A stretch of 64,000 bases of DNA from Aromatoleum toluclasticum ATCC 700605 (GCF_000378245.1 NZ_KB899503.1:1-64000); one strand, 5' to 3'; shown: positions 33,931 through 43,814, numbered from the stretch's first letter. Notes: generated by a model not told the origin, from the sequence alone. Made by a program: numbers and translations.

Positions 33931-34710
33931 TCAGCTATTCCGCCAAACCGGTTTCCGCTTTTCCAGGAAGGCAGCCAGCCCTTCCTTCGCGTCGTCGGTG
34001 TGCATCAATTCGTTCAGGTAGATGTTCTCGGCCGTATCGAGCGCCGCGCCAAAGGGCTTGTCCGCCACCGCGCGGATCGTCTTGCGCGTGCTGGCCAGTG
34101 CGGCACGGCTCAGCGTCAGGAACGGAGCGACGAAGCCCTGCACGTCCGCCGCAAACGACTCCTTCGCGAACACCCGGTTCACCAGCCCGATCGCCTTCGC
34201 CTCGTCGGCGCCGATGTTCTCGCCGCCCAGCAGCAGCTCCAGCGCGCGGGCCGGCGGCACGAGGCGCGGCAGCAGCACCGCGGCGATCGGCGGAAACACC
34301 GCCAACTTGATCTCGGGCTGGCCGAACTTGGCGTTGGATGCCGCGACCAGCATGTCGCACGCGATCGCCACTTCCATGCCGCCGCCCAGTGCGACGCCAT
34401 TCACCGCGGCCAGCGTCGGAATCGGCAACTGCTGCATGCGGCGGAAGATGCCATGGAAGACCTCGATCATGCGGTCCACCTTGTCCGGCGTGTGATCAGC
34501 GACCTCGACGCCGGCAGAGAAAGCCTTCTCGCCCGCGCCGGTGATCATCAGCAGCTTGACGCTGTTGTCCGCAAGGCACTGGTCGAGTGCAACGTTCATC
34601 TCCTCCATCGTCGGGATGTCGAGGACGTTGAACGGCGGGCGGTTGATCGTCAGTGTTGCGAGGCCGTCGGCCACGCCGTAGGTGATGAACTGGAATTGCG
34701 CACTACTCAT
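33931..34710 (-). CDS. bzdW: Cyclohexa-1,5-diene-1-carbonyl-CoA hydratase
   Basis: 259 aa enoyl-CoA hydratase family protein (dienoyl-CoA hydratase, Dch). Motifs: LTINRPPFNVLDIPTMEEM, AFSAGVEVADHTPDKVDRM, AAVNGVALGGGMEVAIACDMLVAASNAKFGQPEIKLAVFPP. It adds water to the cyclic dienoyl-CoA made by BzdNOPQ. A 168-base gap without a visible signal separates it from bzdX. Confidence 0.94.
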   Translation of the reverse strand: MSSAQFQFITYGVADGLATLTINRPPFNVLDIPTMEEMNVALDQCLADNSVKLLMITGAGEKAFSAGVEVADHTPDKVDRMIEVFHGIFRRMQQLPIPTLAAVNGVALGGGMEVAIACDMLVAASNAKFGQPEIKLAVFPPIAAVLLPRLVPPARALELLLGGENIGADEAKAIGLVNRVFAKESFAADVQGFVAPFLTLSRAALASTRKTIRAVADKPFGAALDTAENIYLNELMHTDDAKEGLAAFLEKRKPVWRNS

Positions 34711-34757
34711 GTCGTGTCTCCCCTCGTTCTCGTTCGCTCAGTGCGTTTTCAGTTACT

Positions 34758-34940
34758 TCAGTTCTCGTTCTTCATCTGCAGCCGGTACGGGCACACCGCA
34801 TCGCAGTCCGCACAGCACACCTCACCGTCGCAGCGGATGTGCCACAGGTCCGCGCCGCAGTTCGTGCACCGGCACTTGGCCTCGGGCTTGATGGCCGGGC
34901 GGACTTCCTCCGCCGACCAGAAATCGATGACCTGTCCCAT
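34758..34940 (-). CDS. Small Cys-rich (zinc-ribbon-like) protein of the bzd operon
   Basis: 60 aa, ATG at 34940 behind GGAGGTCGCC, 12 bases after bzdV. The sequence CRCTNCGADLWHIRCDGEVCCADCDAVCP carries eight cysteines, mostly in CxC/CxxC pairs, suggesting zinc or Fe-S binding. No known enzyme domain. Its place between bzdV and bzdW and its own good ribosome site make it a real gene of the operon. It could be a ferredoxin-interaction or assembly factor; this is speculation. Confidence 0.75.
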   Translation of the reverse strand: MGQVIDFWSAEEVRPAIKPEAKCRCTNCGADLWHIRCDGEVCCADCDAVCPYRLQMKNEN

Positions 34941-34952
34941 GGCGACCTCCGG

Positions 34953-37502
34953 TCAGAACAAATCGTCGAGTTCGTCCGACCCGCCACCCGGCATCTTTCC
35001 GAACTGCTGCAGATAGGCCTGGATCATCTGGCTCTCGCGTGAGGTGAAGAGCGCCGCTTCCTCGAACACAAAGTTCGTTGCGTCGCCACCGCGCTCGAAC
35101 TGTTCCATCAGTCCTTCGCGCAGGTTTTCCACTCCCTTGATCATCAGCACGTTCTTCTCCGCATCGAGGAGCTGGAACACCCCCGATTCGGTCGGCACCG
35201 AAGCGATCGTCGCCTCGTCGAACTTCAGCGAGGACTCCGGCGGCAGCACCGCGTCGGCGATCTTCGGCGCGAGGTTGCACTTGAAGCAGCGCGCGGCCTC
35301 GGCGCGTGCCGTCGCATCGTCGAAACCCAGCTCGACCTCGTCCCAGCCGGTGCGCTGCTCGGGCGCCAGCATGATCGGGTGGAACTTGCGGATCTTGTTG
35401 AAGCCTTCCTTGCGGCCGATGTAGGGGCTGGTCTCCCAGCCGTCGCGCAGCAGCACTTCGGAGATGTCGCCGTCGCCACCGAGCACGACGTCCATCGCAG
35501 AGGCCGCCACACGGCCTTGCGCAACCGACTCGATCAGGGTCGAAGGTCCGAGCACGCAGTCGCCACCGGCATAGACCTTGGGCCGGCTCGTCAGCATCGA
35601 ATCCTCGCGCACCGTGATACGGCCCTTGCGGTCGGTCTCGACGCCGAAACCTTCGAAGCGGTTCGGGAACTGTCCGATCGCGGCGATCACCAGATCCACG
35701 CCTTCGACGACTTCCTCGCCGGTCTCGACCGGCTTGCGGCGGCCCGACGCATCGGCCTCGCCAAGCGCCATCTTCGCGTAGGTGATCTGCAGCCGGAAGC
35801 CGTTGGTGCCCGGCTCGATCTTCTTGGGCGCGAGCAGGTAGCGGATATTCACGCCCTCCTCCACGCAGCCCTCGAATTCCTCCAGACGCGCCGGCATTTC
35901 CTCGCGGGTGCGGCGATACACCATGTCCACATCGGCACCGAAGCGGCGCGATGAACGCGCGTTGTCGGTCGCGACGTTGCCGCCGCCGATCACCGCCACC
36001 TTCTTGCCGGTCTGGATGCCCTCGGGCGTATTCACGAGGCCCATCGTCACGGCTTTCAGGTAGGTCGGGCTGTCGACCACGCCCGGCAGGTCATCGCCCG
36101 GGATACCGAGCCTGTCGCCGCCCTGCGCGCCGATACCGACAAACACCGCACCGTAGCCGTCACTGAACAGCGTATCGACGCTTTCCACTTTGGCGCCGTA
36201 GCGGAACTCGACGCCGAGAGCAGAAACTTCCGCGACCTCGTTGTCGATCACTTCGGCCGGCACGCGGTACGACGGGATGCCGTAACGCGCCATGCCGCCC
36301 GCGGCAGGCTGCGCGTCGAAGATGGTCACGCCGTGCCCCTGCTTGGCAAGGTAGTACGCCACCGTCAGGCCGGCAGGGCCAGCGCCGATCACCGCGGCCT
36401 TCTTGCCGGTCGCCGGCAGCTTTTTCGCATGCTCGCGCCAGATCCCGGTGTCGTTGTCCGCGGCGATGCGCTTCAGGTTGCGAATCGACAGCGGGTCGTC
36501 GAGATCCTTGCGGCGGCAGGCCGATTCGCACATCGCAAAACAGGCGCGGCCGAGGATGCCCGGGAACGGGAGCTTCTCGCGAACGACCGCGATCGCCTCG
36601 CCGTACTTCCCTTCGGCGGCGAGCTGCACATAGCGCGGCACGTCGATGCCGGCCGGACAGGCGTTCTTGCACGGCACCATCGACTCCTCGCGCTTGGCGG
36701 GGTCGAGCGTGCGGTCCATCAGCGCGCCGGTCGGGCACACGGTCACACAGGCTTGGCAGAAGGTACAGCCGGATTCGATCAGCGTCGGCGCGATCGTGCC
36801 GACGTAGGTGCGCTTGCCCTGCGGCGTCTCGACTTCCTTCACCTCGAGACAGCCCACGCCGCGCACGTCATTACAGGCGACGAGGCAACGGCGGCAGTCG
36901 ATGCACAGGTTGTAGTCGCGGTCGAAGAAGGGCTCGTCGAGCACGACCGGCAACTGCGCGGGCTTGTAGGGAGGCGTCGTGTTCGGGATGCCGATGTAGT
37001 CGGAAATCTTGCGCAGCTCACAGGACGAGAAGATCGTGCAGCAGCGCGTCTCCTGCGGGTTGCCGTAGGAGCACTGCGAGCGCGAACAGCCGTCGCGCTG
37101 CGGACAGGTGAGGCAGACGTGGGGATGCGGGCCGAGGACCTTCGCGAGGCTGGCCTGGCGCACTTCCTGGATCGCTGCCGACTGGGTCGTCACGACCATG
37201 CCGGCTGTGACGGTGGTCGAACAGGCCTTGACGACACCATCAACGCCGTCGATCTCGACCATACACAGGTTACAGCCGCCTTCGCCCGCGCCGCGCTGGC
37301 CAGCGGGAGGAAGATCGGGGTGTGCGCACAGCGCCGGAATGTAGAGGCCCGCGGCAGTCGCCGCATTCAGGACCGACGCGCCGGCAGGCGCCTCGACCTC
37401 GACGCCGTCGATGCTCAGCTTCACCGGCGCGCCGAACTCGGCCATCCCGGCCGGCTTGCTCGCCTTCCACCACCTGATTTCCGATGTCTGTACGGCTTCC
37501 AT
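34953..37502 (-). CDS. bzdV: NAD(P)H:ferredoxin oxidoreductase-like flavoprotein with multiple Fe-S clusters
   Basis: 849 aa. Order of domains: a [2Fe-2S] NuoG-type domain (about 27-105, Cys59, 77, 80, 94), a His-Cys3 cluster region (HVCLTCPQRDGCSRSQC, about 129-144), two [4Fe-4S] motifs (CIDCRRCLVAC at 200 and CTFCQACVTVCP at 246), then a GltD-like part with CKNACPAGIDVP (278), CFAMCESACR (321), FAD site GAGPAG (373) and NADPH site GGGNVA (506). It is proposed to reduce ferredoxin BzdM for the benzoyl-CoA reductase. The C-terminus is SDELDDLF. Lies between bzdU and the small Cys-rich gene. Confidence 0.92.
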   Translation of the reverse strand: MEAVQTSEIRWWKASKPAGMAEFGAPVKLSIDGVEVEAPAGASVLNAATAAGLYIPALCAHPDLPPAGQRGAGEGGCNLCMVEIDGVDGVVKACSTTVTAGMVVTTQSAAIQEVRQASLAKVLGPHPHVCLTCPQRDGCSRSQCSYGNPQETRCCTIFSSCELRKISDYIGIPNTTPPYKPAQLPVVLDEPFFDRDYNLCIDCRRCLVACNDVRGVGCLEVKEVETPQGKRTYVGTIAPTLIESGCTFCQACVTVCPTGALMDRTLDPAKREESMVPCKNACPAGIDVPRYVQLAAEGKYGEAIAVVREKLPFPGILGRACFAMCESACRRKDLDDPLSIRNLKRIAADNDTGIWREHAKKLPATGKKAAVIGAGPAGLTVAYYLAKQGHGVTIFDAQPAAGGMARYGIPSYRVPAEVIDNEVAEVSALGVEFRYGAKVESVDTLFSDGYGAVFVGIGAQGGDRLGIPGDDLPGVVDSPTYLKAVTMGLVNTPEGIQTGKKVAVIGGGNVATDNARSSRRFGADVDMVYRRTREEMPARLEEFEGCVEEGVNIRYLLAPKKIEPGTNGFRLQITYAKMALGEADASGRRKPVETGEEVVEGVDLVIAAIGQFPNRFEGFGVETDRKGRITVREDSMLTSRPKVYAGGDCVLGPSTLIESVAQGRVAASAMDVVLGGDGDISEVLLRDGWETSPYIGRKEGFNKIRKFHPIMLAPEQRTGWDEVELGFDDATARAEAARCFKCNLAPKIADAVLPPESSLKFDEATIASVPTESGVFQLLDAEKNVLMIKGVENLREGLMEQFERGGDATNFVFEEAALFTSRESQMIQAYLQQFGKMPGGGSDELDDLF

Positions 37503-37559
37503 GTCTCTCTCGTCCTCTATTCTGCTCCGGGCTTAGCGTGTGCCCGTTCCTAACCGCTC

Positions 37560-38201
37560 TCAAGCAGCCTGCGCGAGTTGCGCGTAACCCGGGTAGTAGC
37601 TCCCCTGGCAGGCGCCCGCCCGCACGGCCGCAATGAAACTCGCCATGTCGGTCACGGGCTGCGAGAACTTCGTCGCGCACCGCCCGACGGCAATTGTCTT
37701 GTGGCAATCGCTGCCGCCCAGCGCTGGCAGGGCCATGTGGCGAGCGGCACTGATTGCCAGATCGTTGTCGCTGTCGAGGTTGCCGCCGTTGTGCGTTTCC
37801 ACGGCGGCGATGTCCCTGATGTCCAGCAGCCCGTGCAGCAGGCTCGCAACCCCGACCTCGCGGAAGGGGTGGGCCGGCACGCAGATTCCGCCGATGCTGT
37901 TGATGTGCTGGATGACCTCGTTGATCGGGAGGTAGTTGTCGCGCCCCCAGATGTTCCAGCCGTCATCCTGCATACCGTACGCCAGCATGTGTCCCCGGTC
38001 GGTTGCGATCTCCACCCCGCGCAGCACCAGGAAGCCCTCGTCGCGCCCCACCTGCTCGACAGGCAGCGACGCTTCGTACGAGTAATGCTCGGTGATGCAC
38101 ACTCCGTCGAGTCCCAGCTCCTTGGCACGGCGGATCAGATCCACCGGCTCGAGCCAGTTGTCGTAGGAATACTTGGTATGGCAATGGCAATCGATCCACA
38201 T
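37560..38201 (-). CDS. bzdU: PHP-domain protein of the bzd operon
   Basis: 213 aa. PHP metal-binding motifs: DCHCHTKYSYD at the N-terminus, ITEHYSYE, RGVEIATDRGHMLAYG, PAHPFRE and GGSDCHK near the C-terminus. PHP proteins are usually phosphoesterases with two or three metals. Its role in benzoate degradation is unknown, though it is conserved in the bzd operon of Azoarcus. It could hydrolyse a phosphorylated or nucleotide by-product, or serve a signalling role. Confidence 0.85.
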   Translation of the reverse strand: MWIDCHCHTKYSYDNWLEPVDLIRRAKELGLDGVCITEHYSYEASLPVEQVGRDEGFLVLRGVEIATDRGHMLAYGMQDDGWNIWGRDNYLPINEVIQHINSIGGICVPAHPFREVGVASLLHGLLDIRDIAAVETHNGGNLDSDNDLAISAARHMALPALGGSDCHKTIAVGRCATKFSQPVTDMASFIAAVRAGACQGSYYPGYAQLAQAA

Positions 38202-38231
38202 CGGACGGACTCCGTGCGCCGGCCTGGCCGC

Positions 38232-38684
38232 TCAGGAAACGGTGTACTCGAGGTTGATGCGCTTGGACGGCGAGAAACGCTGACGGGAGAAGAATTTCTC
38301 CAGCGCGAAGTCGTCCCAGTTCACCAGCGTATAGACCTTCTTCACGCCCGCTGCCTTCATGTTCATCATGAACTGGTCGAGCAGCTCGCTCGCCACGCCG
38401 CGGTTCTGGAAGCGCGGATCGACGCCGATGGTGTCGATCGTCGCGGTCGACTCGGGAATGCCGAACTCGCCGAAATACACGTCGCCCATCACGAAACCGG
38501 CGATCTTGCCGTCGATCTCGCACACGAGGGAGGAGTTGATGTTGTGCTGCGGGTTCAGAACCCCTTCCAGCTTCCGCTCGTAGTACTCGCGACGGTTCTG
38601 CTTGGAGCCTGCCGCGTCGATCTCGACGATCGCATTCAGGTCTTCCTTCTTCAGCACCCGCATCACACGCTTCTGGTCAGACAT
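38232..38684 (-). CDS. bzdT: GNAT-like N-acetyltransferase of the bzd operon
   Basis: 150 aa, GNAT fold: N-terminal VMRVLKKEDLNAIVEIDAAGSKQNRREYYERKLE, IDTIGVDPRFQNRGVASELLDQFM containing the acetyl-CoA pyrophosphate-binding Q/RxxGxA-type loop, and ALEKFFSRQRFSPSKRINLE. Its substrate is unknown. Acyl-transfer to a Bzd protein lysine or to a small molecule is possible. It lies between bzdS and bzdU. Confidence 0.82.
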   Translation of the reverse strand: MSDQKRVMRVLKKEDLNAIVEIDAAGSKQNRREYYERKLEGVLNPQHNINSSLVCEIDGKIAGFVMGDVYFGEFGIPESTATIDTIGVDPRFQNRGVASELLDQFMMNMKAAGVKKVYTLVNWDDFALEKFFSRQRFSPSKRINLEYTVS

Positions 38685-38735
38685 TTACCTATCTCCTTTG
38701 GTTGGCAGTTCCGCGTCCGTTCGCGTCACCGCCTC

Positions 38736-39065
38736 TCAGAACAGTTCGTCTTCCTGCTGGGGCTTCGTCGAGCGGCGCGTGTACACCGTGCCGATGACCT
38801 TCCCCATTTCCTGGTCGGTGTCGAGGCAAGTCGTGCAGCCGTCGCCTTCGGTCTGGTAGCTCTCGACGTGCACCTCGAAGCCCATGCCCCGGTACGCTTC
38901 GGCGATTTCCGACAGCCGCGGCTCGCCGATCGTCGTCAGGCGCTTCCAGCCTTCCCGCAACAGGCGCTCCTCGACGTCCTCTTCACGCGACGCAGCGCCG
39001 GCCAGCTTGATCGGGATCGTCTTCTTCGTGCTCATCTTGGAACCCTCTGTCATCGCCGGGAACAT
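38736..39065 (-). CDS. bzdS: Small conserved protein of the bzd operon
   Basis: 109 aa from the ATG at 39065, which follows TAAGGAG by 7 bases; an ATG ten codons later (39035) is an alternative. No known domain. Contains GFEVHVESYQTEGDGCTTCLDTDQEMGKVIGTVYTRR with a CTTC motif, and ends QQEDELF. It lies between the ferredoxin gene and bzdT, so it may help ferredoxin or the reductase. Function unknown. Confidence 0.75.
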   Translation of the reverse strand: MFPAMTEGSKMSTKKTIPIKLAGAASREEDVEERLLREGWKRLTTIGEPRLSEIAEAYRGMGFEVHVESYQTEGDGCTTCLDTDQEMGKVIGTVYTRRSTKPQQEDELF

Positions 39066-39075
39066 GGCCTACTCC

Positions 39076-39360
39076 TTACCAGGAATGCTTGATCGCGCCC
39101 GGCGTACAGGCGGTGGTACAGGGCAGGCTGGTGTAGCCGCCCGCGGGCTTGCAGCCGGCGCAGTCGTAGGCCAGAGCGCGCGTGCATTCCTTCTTCACCC
39201 ACGCCACCTCGTCGTCGTAGTCGTCGGTGATGATTTCGAACATGTGCTTGGGGCACGCGGTCAGGCAGGCCCGATCCGCGGCACAGCCGATGCACTTGTC
39301 CGTGTCGATGCTGATGTAATACTCGCCGGAACCGTCCTTGTAACCGTAGTTCGCGATCAT
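39076..39360 (-). CDS. bzdM: Ferredoxin, electron donor to benzoyl-CoA reductase
   Basis: 94 aa. Cluster motif 1 is DKCIGCAADRACLTACP (Cys23, 26, 32, 36) and motif 2 uses Cys59, 67, 70, 81 and 85 (CTRALAYDCAGC, CTTAC). The insert of about 20 residues between the motifs is typical of the 2[4Fe-4S] ferredoxins of benzoyl-CoA-degrading bacteria. It carries low-potential electrons to BzdPQ. Position after bzdQ matches the Azoarcus operon. Confidence 0.92.
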   Translation of the reverse strand: MIANYGYKDGSGEYYISIDTDKCIGCAADRACLTACPKHMFEIITDDYDDEVAWVKKECTRALAYDCAGCKPAGGYTSLPCTTACTPGAIKHSW

Positions 39361-39393
39361 GTTCGTCCTCCTGGATTCGTTTGCGCCGCAACC

Positions 39394-39429
39394 CGCCGGA
39401 GCCCGCCGTGCGTCGGGCGAGTTCCGGCG
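39394..39429 (-). repeat. Intercistronic hairpin between bzdQ and bzdM
   Basis: Outer arms CGCCGG / CCGGCG (39394-39399 and 39424-39429) and inner arms GCCCG / CGGGC (39401-39405 and 39414-39418) form a two-step stem. It lies in the 91-base gap between reductase and ferredoxin genes and could tune their relative expression. Confidence 0.45.
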
Positions 39430-39451
39430 AAAGTCGTGGTTCTCGCGCCTG

Positions 39452-40357
39452 TTACTTGGCGGCCTGCTTCTGCATCAGCGTGTAGCCGAACAGCGCAGCG
39501 CCCAGCGCGCCGGCGATCTGGCTGTCGATCTTGGTCTCGAGCTGCTTGATTCCCAGCAGCCGCTCGATCCGCTTCACGACGCCCGGGTTCTTCGCGATAC
39601 CGCCGGTGATGAAGAAGCCCTCTTCCACGCCGATCCGCTCGAGCAGGCTCACGACGCGCTCGGCCATCGCCTGGCAGTACGCCGCGATCACCATGTTCTT
39701 CGTGTAGCCGGCCTTGAGCAGGCCCAGCGCTTCGGACTTCGCGAACACCACGCAGATCGACGACACGGCTTCCGGTTCGGTTTCGACGTCGAACGAACGC
39801 GGGCCCAGCTCGGCGATGGGGATCTGCATCAGGTCGGAGATGACTTCCATGCCGCGGCCGGTACCGGCTGCGCACTTGTCGTTCATCAGGAAGTTGGTGA
39901 CCTTGCCCTTCTCGTCGCAGTGGATGGCCTTGCAGTCCTGACCGCCCATGTCGAGGATGGTGCGCACCTTGTTGCCGCCCATGTAGTTCGCGCCGCGAGC
40001 GTGGCACGCGATCTCGGTGATCGCCTTGTGGGCGAAGGGCACGTTCACCCGGCCGTAGCCGGTGCCGACGACATAGTTGATGTCCTCGAGCTTCATGCCG
40101 ATCTTGTCCATGATGCCCTGCAGCGCATTCTTGGCCGAGTCCGGCGAGTTGTTGCCGGTGCGCATGCTGTTGTAACCGAACAGCTCACCGTCACAGACCA
40201 GCACCGCCTGCGAGGACACCGAACCGACGTCGATACCGCAGGTGATGATCTTGGCGTCCTTCCAGTTCTTCGACTCGTCGAACCAGGTATTTTCCTGCCA
40301 GCGCCAGAATTCCTTCTTCTCGGGGGCGGCGGTGGCGGCAGCAACTTCTGCATTCAT
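39452..40357 (-). CDS. bzdQ: Benzoyl-CoA reductase ATPase subunit (BcrA/BadF-like)
   Basis: 301 aa from the ATG at 40357, 8 bases after AAGGAG. ASKHA ATPase of the BcrAD/BadFG/HgdC family: GIDVGSVSSQAVLV, VGTGYGRVNV, TEIACHARGANYMGG, TILDMGGQDCKAI and NDKCAAGTGR. The two Cys that bind the bridging [4Fe-4S] cluster (EIACHA and NDKCAAG) are both present, and GGQDCKAI resembles BcrA more than BcrD. ATP hydrolysis here drives electrons to the ring-reducing subunits. Downstream of bzdP with 38 bases between. Confidence 0.93.
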   Translation of the reverse strand: MNAEVAAATAAPEKKEFWRWQENTWFDESKNWKDAKIITCGIDVGSVSSQAVLVCDGELFGYNSMRTGNNSPDSAKNALQGIMDKIGMKLEDINYVVGTGYGRVNVPFAHKAITEIACHARGANYMGGNKVRTILDMGGQDCKAIHCDEKGKVTNFLMNDKCAAGTGRGMEVISDLMQIPIAELGPRSFDVETEPEAVSSICVVFAKSEALGLLKAGYTKNMVIAAYCQAMAERVVSLLERIGVEEGFFITGGIAKNPGVVKRIERLLGIKQLETKIDSQIAGALGAALFGYTLMQKQAAK

Positions 40358-40395
40358 TTGATCGCTCCTTAATCCGTATCTGTTCGCGTGTCGGT

Positions 40396-41205
40396 TCAGT
40401 GCACTCGCTCGGCTGCAATCAGCGCGCAACCCAGGGCGCTGACGAACTCGGGCAGTTCGGGCAGGAGAACCTCATCGACGTCCATCGCGGTCTTCAGCGA
40501 CTGGACGAAACCGGGGTTGTGGCCCATGCCACCGATCAGCACGACGTTGCCTTCGATGCCGACGCGACGAACCATCGCGCAGACGCGGCTCGCCACCGCA
40601 TCCAGCACCGCCTTGGCGATGTCTTCCTTCGGCGTCGAGGAGTGGATCAGCGACACCACTTCCGACTCCGCGAACACCGTGCATTGCGCGTTCATCGGGA
40701 TGCTCTTGTCCGACTTCAGGCTCGCCTCGCCGAACTCCTTGAGCGAGAGCTGCAGCGCGCGGCTCATCGCCTCGGCGAAGGAACCGGCACCGGCGGCGCA
40801 CTTCTCGTTGCCCGCGAAGTCGATCGCCTTGCCGTCCGGATCGGTCTTGATGCCGCGGCCTTCCTCGGCACCGACGTCCACCACCGTGCGGGCCTGCGGA
40901 TACATGAACACCGCACCACGCGCCCCGGCGGTCATCTCGGTGACGCCTTCGGTCGCGAAGGCCACCTGGCCACGGCCGGCGCCGGTTGCGAAGATCGACT
41001 TCACCTGGTCACGCGTCACGCCAGCCTCGGCGAGCGCCGTGTCGAATGCCTTCTCGGCAGCCTGATCGGCGTCGAGGTCACCCGGCATCATCAGATGAGC
41101 CTTCTTGACCGCGAAGCTCGGCTCCTTGGCACCTTCAATCTTGATTTGTTCCAGCAGCACCACCTTGACGCTGCGGGAGCCCATATCGATTCCAGCGGTA
41201 ATCAT
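40396..41205 (-). CDS. bzdP: Benzoyl-CoA reductase ATPase subunit (BcrD/BadG-like)
   Basis: 269 aa from the ATG at 41205 (MITAGIDMGSRSVKVVLLEQ), behind GAGGAGACGAGA. Same ASKHA family as BzdQ: GAGRGQVAF, VDVGAEEGRGIKTD and NEKCAAGAGSFAEAM. One cluster Cys is present (NEKCAAG), but the position of the other (EIACHA in BzdQ) reads TEMTAGARGA with no Cys. VDVGAEEGR is characteristic of the BcrD-type subunit. It forms a heterodimer with BzdQ. Confidence 0.93.
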   Translation of the reverse strand: MITAGIDMGSRSVKVVLLEQIKIEGAKEPSFAVKKAHLMMPGDLDADQAAEKAFDTALAEAGVTRDQVKSIFATGAGRGQVAFATEGVTEMTAGARGAVFMYPQARTVVDVGAEEGRGIKTDPDGKAIDFAGNEKCAAGAGSFAEAMSRALQLSLKEFGEASLKSDKSIPMNAQCTVFAESEVVSLIHSSTPKEDIAKAVLDAVASRVCAMVRRVGIEGNVVLIGGMGHNPGFVQSLKTAMDVDEVLLPELPEFVSALGCALIAAERVH

Positions 41206-41233
41206 TCTCGTCTCCTCTTGGCTCTGTTTCCGA

Positions 41234-42559
<1,326 letters not shown>

Positions 42560-42564
42560 TCAGT

Positions 42565-43704
42565 TCAGAACAGCTCTTCTTCGCTCAGCGTCTCGAGGAA
42601 TGCCTCGATACGGATACGGAAGGGCCCGATCGGATTGGTGATGTCGAATTCCAGGAACAGCGTCGGAATCCCGTTTTCTTCGAGATGACGCTTCAGATCC
42701 GGGTAATCGCCCTCGTGCGGATCGCAGAACTTCTGCTGCAGGAAGATCGCGCCTTGAACGTCGTAGTCCTTGGCAAGACCCAGGACGTGATCGAAACGCG
42801 TGTGCGCCGGGTAATCCTTGGTCGGACAGGCCGGACGATCGCAGTAGCGCTCGGCAATCGCCTTGATGACATCGCCTTCGGGCTTCGATGCATTCCAGAA
42901 GTAACGGCTGCCGGAGCACTGGTCATCGATGACGATGGTCGCGCCGACCGACTCCACCATGCCCATGAACGCGATGTCGTCGTTCTCGGAACCGATCGTC
43001 ATGAAGCGCGCGCCGGTCTTGCGTTCGACCTTGCGGGTCGGCAGCGCAGCGAGCGTCTTCTTCAGCATCTCGTTGTGCTCGCGCTTGTCGATGAACTGCG
43101 CGGTCAGCGATGCGTACAGGGCCTCGACGCCGGTCACCTTCGGGTCGGCTTCCTTGCGATAGTCATACAGTTCGCGCAGCAGGCGGCGGTTCTCGTCGCA
43201 CACGGCGAGCGCGTCGCTCAGCATGGCGTCGGTGATTTCCTTGCCGGTCAGCGTCTGCAGGAACACGCGGAAGGACTGCACTTCCTCGTAGTGGGCCTTG
43301 CGCGAATGCTGCGACTGGACTTCGTTGGGCATCGGCACGTAGTAGTCCCACTTCACGGTGGGGACGTGCAGGCGCCACGAACCGAAGGTCTGGCGATACT
43401 GGATACACGACTGGGTCAGCGTCACGCCTTCCGCGTAGTCGAAGCGGCCCAGCAGGCCCTGTGCGAGCGAGTCGCGGCAGAACGGGCAGAACATGCCGAA
43501 GATGTGCGGCTCGGTCACGTTCTGCGGCTCGTGCGCGCCGAGCACGCGCACCGGCAGCATGCCGGCCGCGATCAGCAGCTCTTCCGGCGTGTAGGTGCAC
43601 ATCGTTGCCACAACCTGGCCACCTGTCCGCGCCTTCCAGTCGCGTGCATAATCGTGGCGCTTCTCGTACCAGGTCTTGAACTGGTCGAACAAACCATCGC
43701 TCAT
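42565..43704 (-). CDS. bzdN: Benzoyl-CoA reductase substrate-binding subunit, gamma (BcrC-like)
   Basis: 379 aa from the ATG at 43704 behind AGAGGAGATAGTTCG. HgdB/BcrC family: CTYTPEELLIAAGMLPVRVLGAHEPQ, IFGMFCPFCRDSLAQGLLGRFDYAEGV, and C-terminal GAIFLQQKFCDPHEGDYPDLKRHLEENGIPTLFLEFD. It partners BzdO in ring reduction and is the first gene of the bzd operon. The C-terminus ends in SEEELF. The 76-base leader starts at the promoter described separately. Confidence 0.94.
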   Translation of the reverse strand: MSDGLFDQFKTWYEKRHDYARDWKARTGGQVVATMCTYTPEELLIAAGMLPVRVLGAHEPQNVTEPHIFGMFCPFCRDSLAQGLLGRFDYAEGVTLTQSCIQYRQTFGSWRLHVPTVKWDYYVPMPNEVQSQHSRKAHYEEVQSFRVFLQTLTGKEITDAMLSDALAVCDENRRLLRELYDYRKEADPKVTGVEALYASLTAQFIDKREHNEMLKKTLAALPTRKVERKTGARFMTIGSENDDIAFMGMVESVGATIVIDDQCSGSRYFWNASKPEGDVIKAIAERYCDRPACPTKDYPAHTRFDHVLGLAKDYDVQGAIFLQQKFCDPHEGDYPDLKRHLEENGIPTLFLEFDITNPIGPFRIRIEAFLETLSEEELF

Positions 43705-43787
43705 CGAACTATCTCCTCTGATGTGTTGCGGATCCGTCCCCGAGTCCGCGTTTGCTGCATTATTGTGCCGGTCCTGCATGATTTCGC

Positions 43788-43793
43788 ATGTTA
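43788..43793 (-). promoter_or_regulatory. bzdN promoter -10 element
   Basis: TAACAT read on the - strand (43793 to 43788). It places the transcript start near 43780-43781, 76 bases before the bzdN ATG and 41 bases from the centre of the FNR-type box. There is no good -35 hexamer, as expected of an activator-dependent promoter. Confidence 0.6.
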
Positions 43794-43814
43794 CGCACTG
43801 CAGTGCAGGTGATG

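Noticed and set aside
37560-38201. BzdU as a DNA polymerase or histidinol-phosphatase
   Set aside because: The PHP motifs are present, but the protein is only 213 aa and lies in the bzd operon. The context does not support either role.
39035-39065. Shorter start for BzdS at 39035
   Set aside because: The ATG at 39065 has a much better ribosome site (TAAGGAG, 7 bases). The shorter form is kept only as an alternative.
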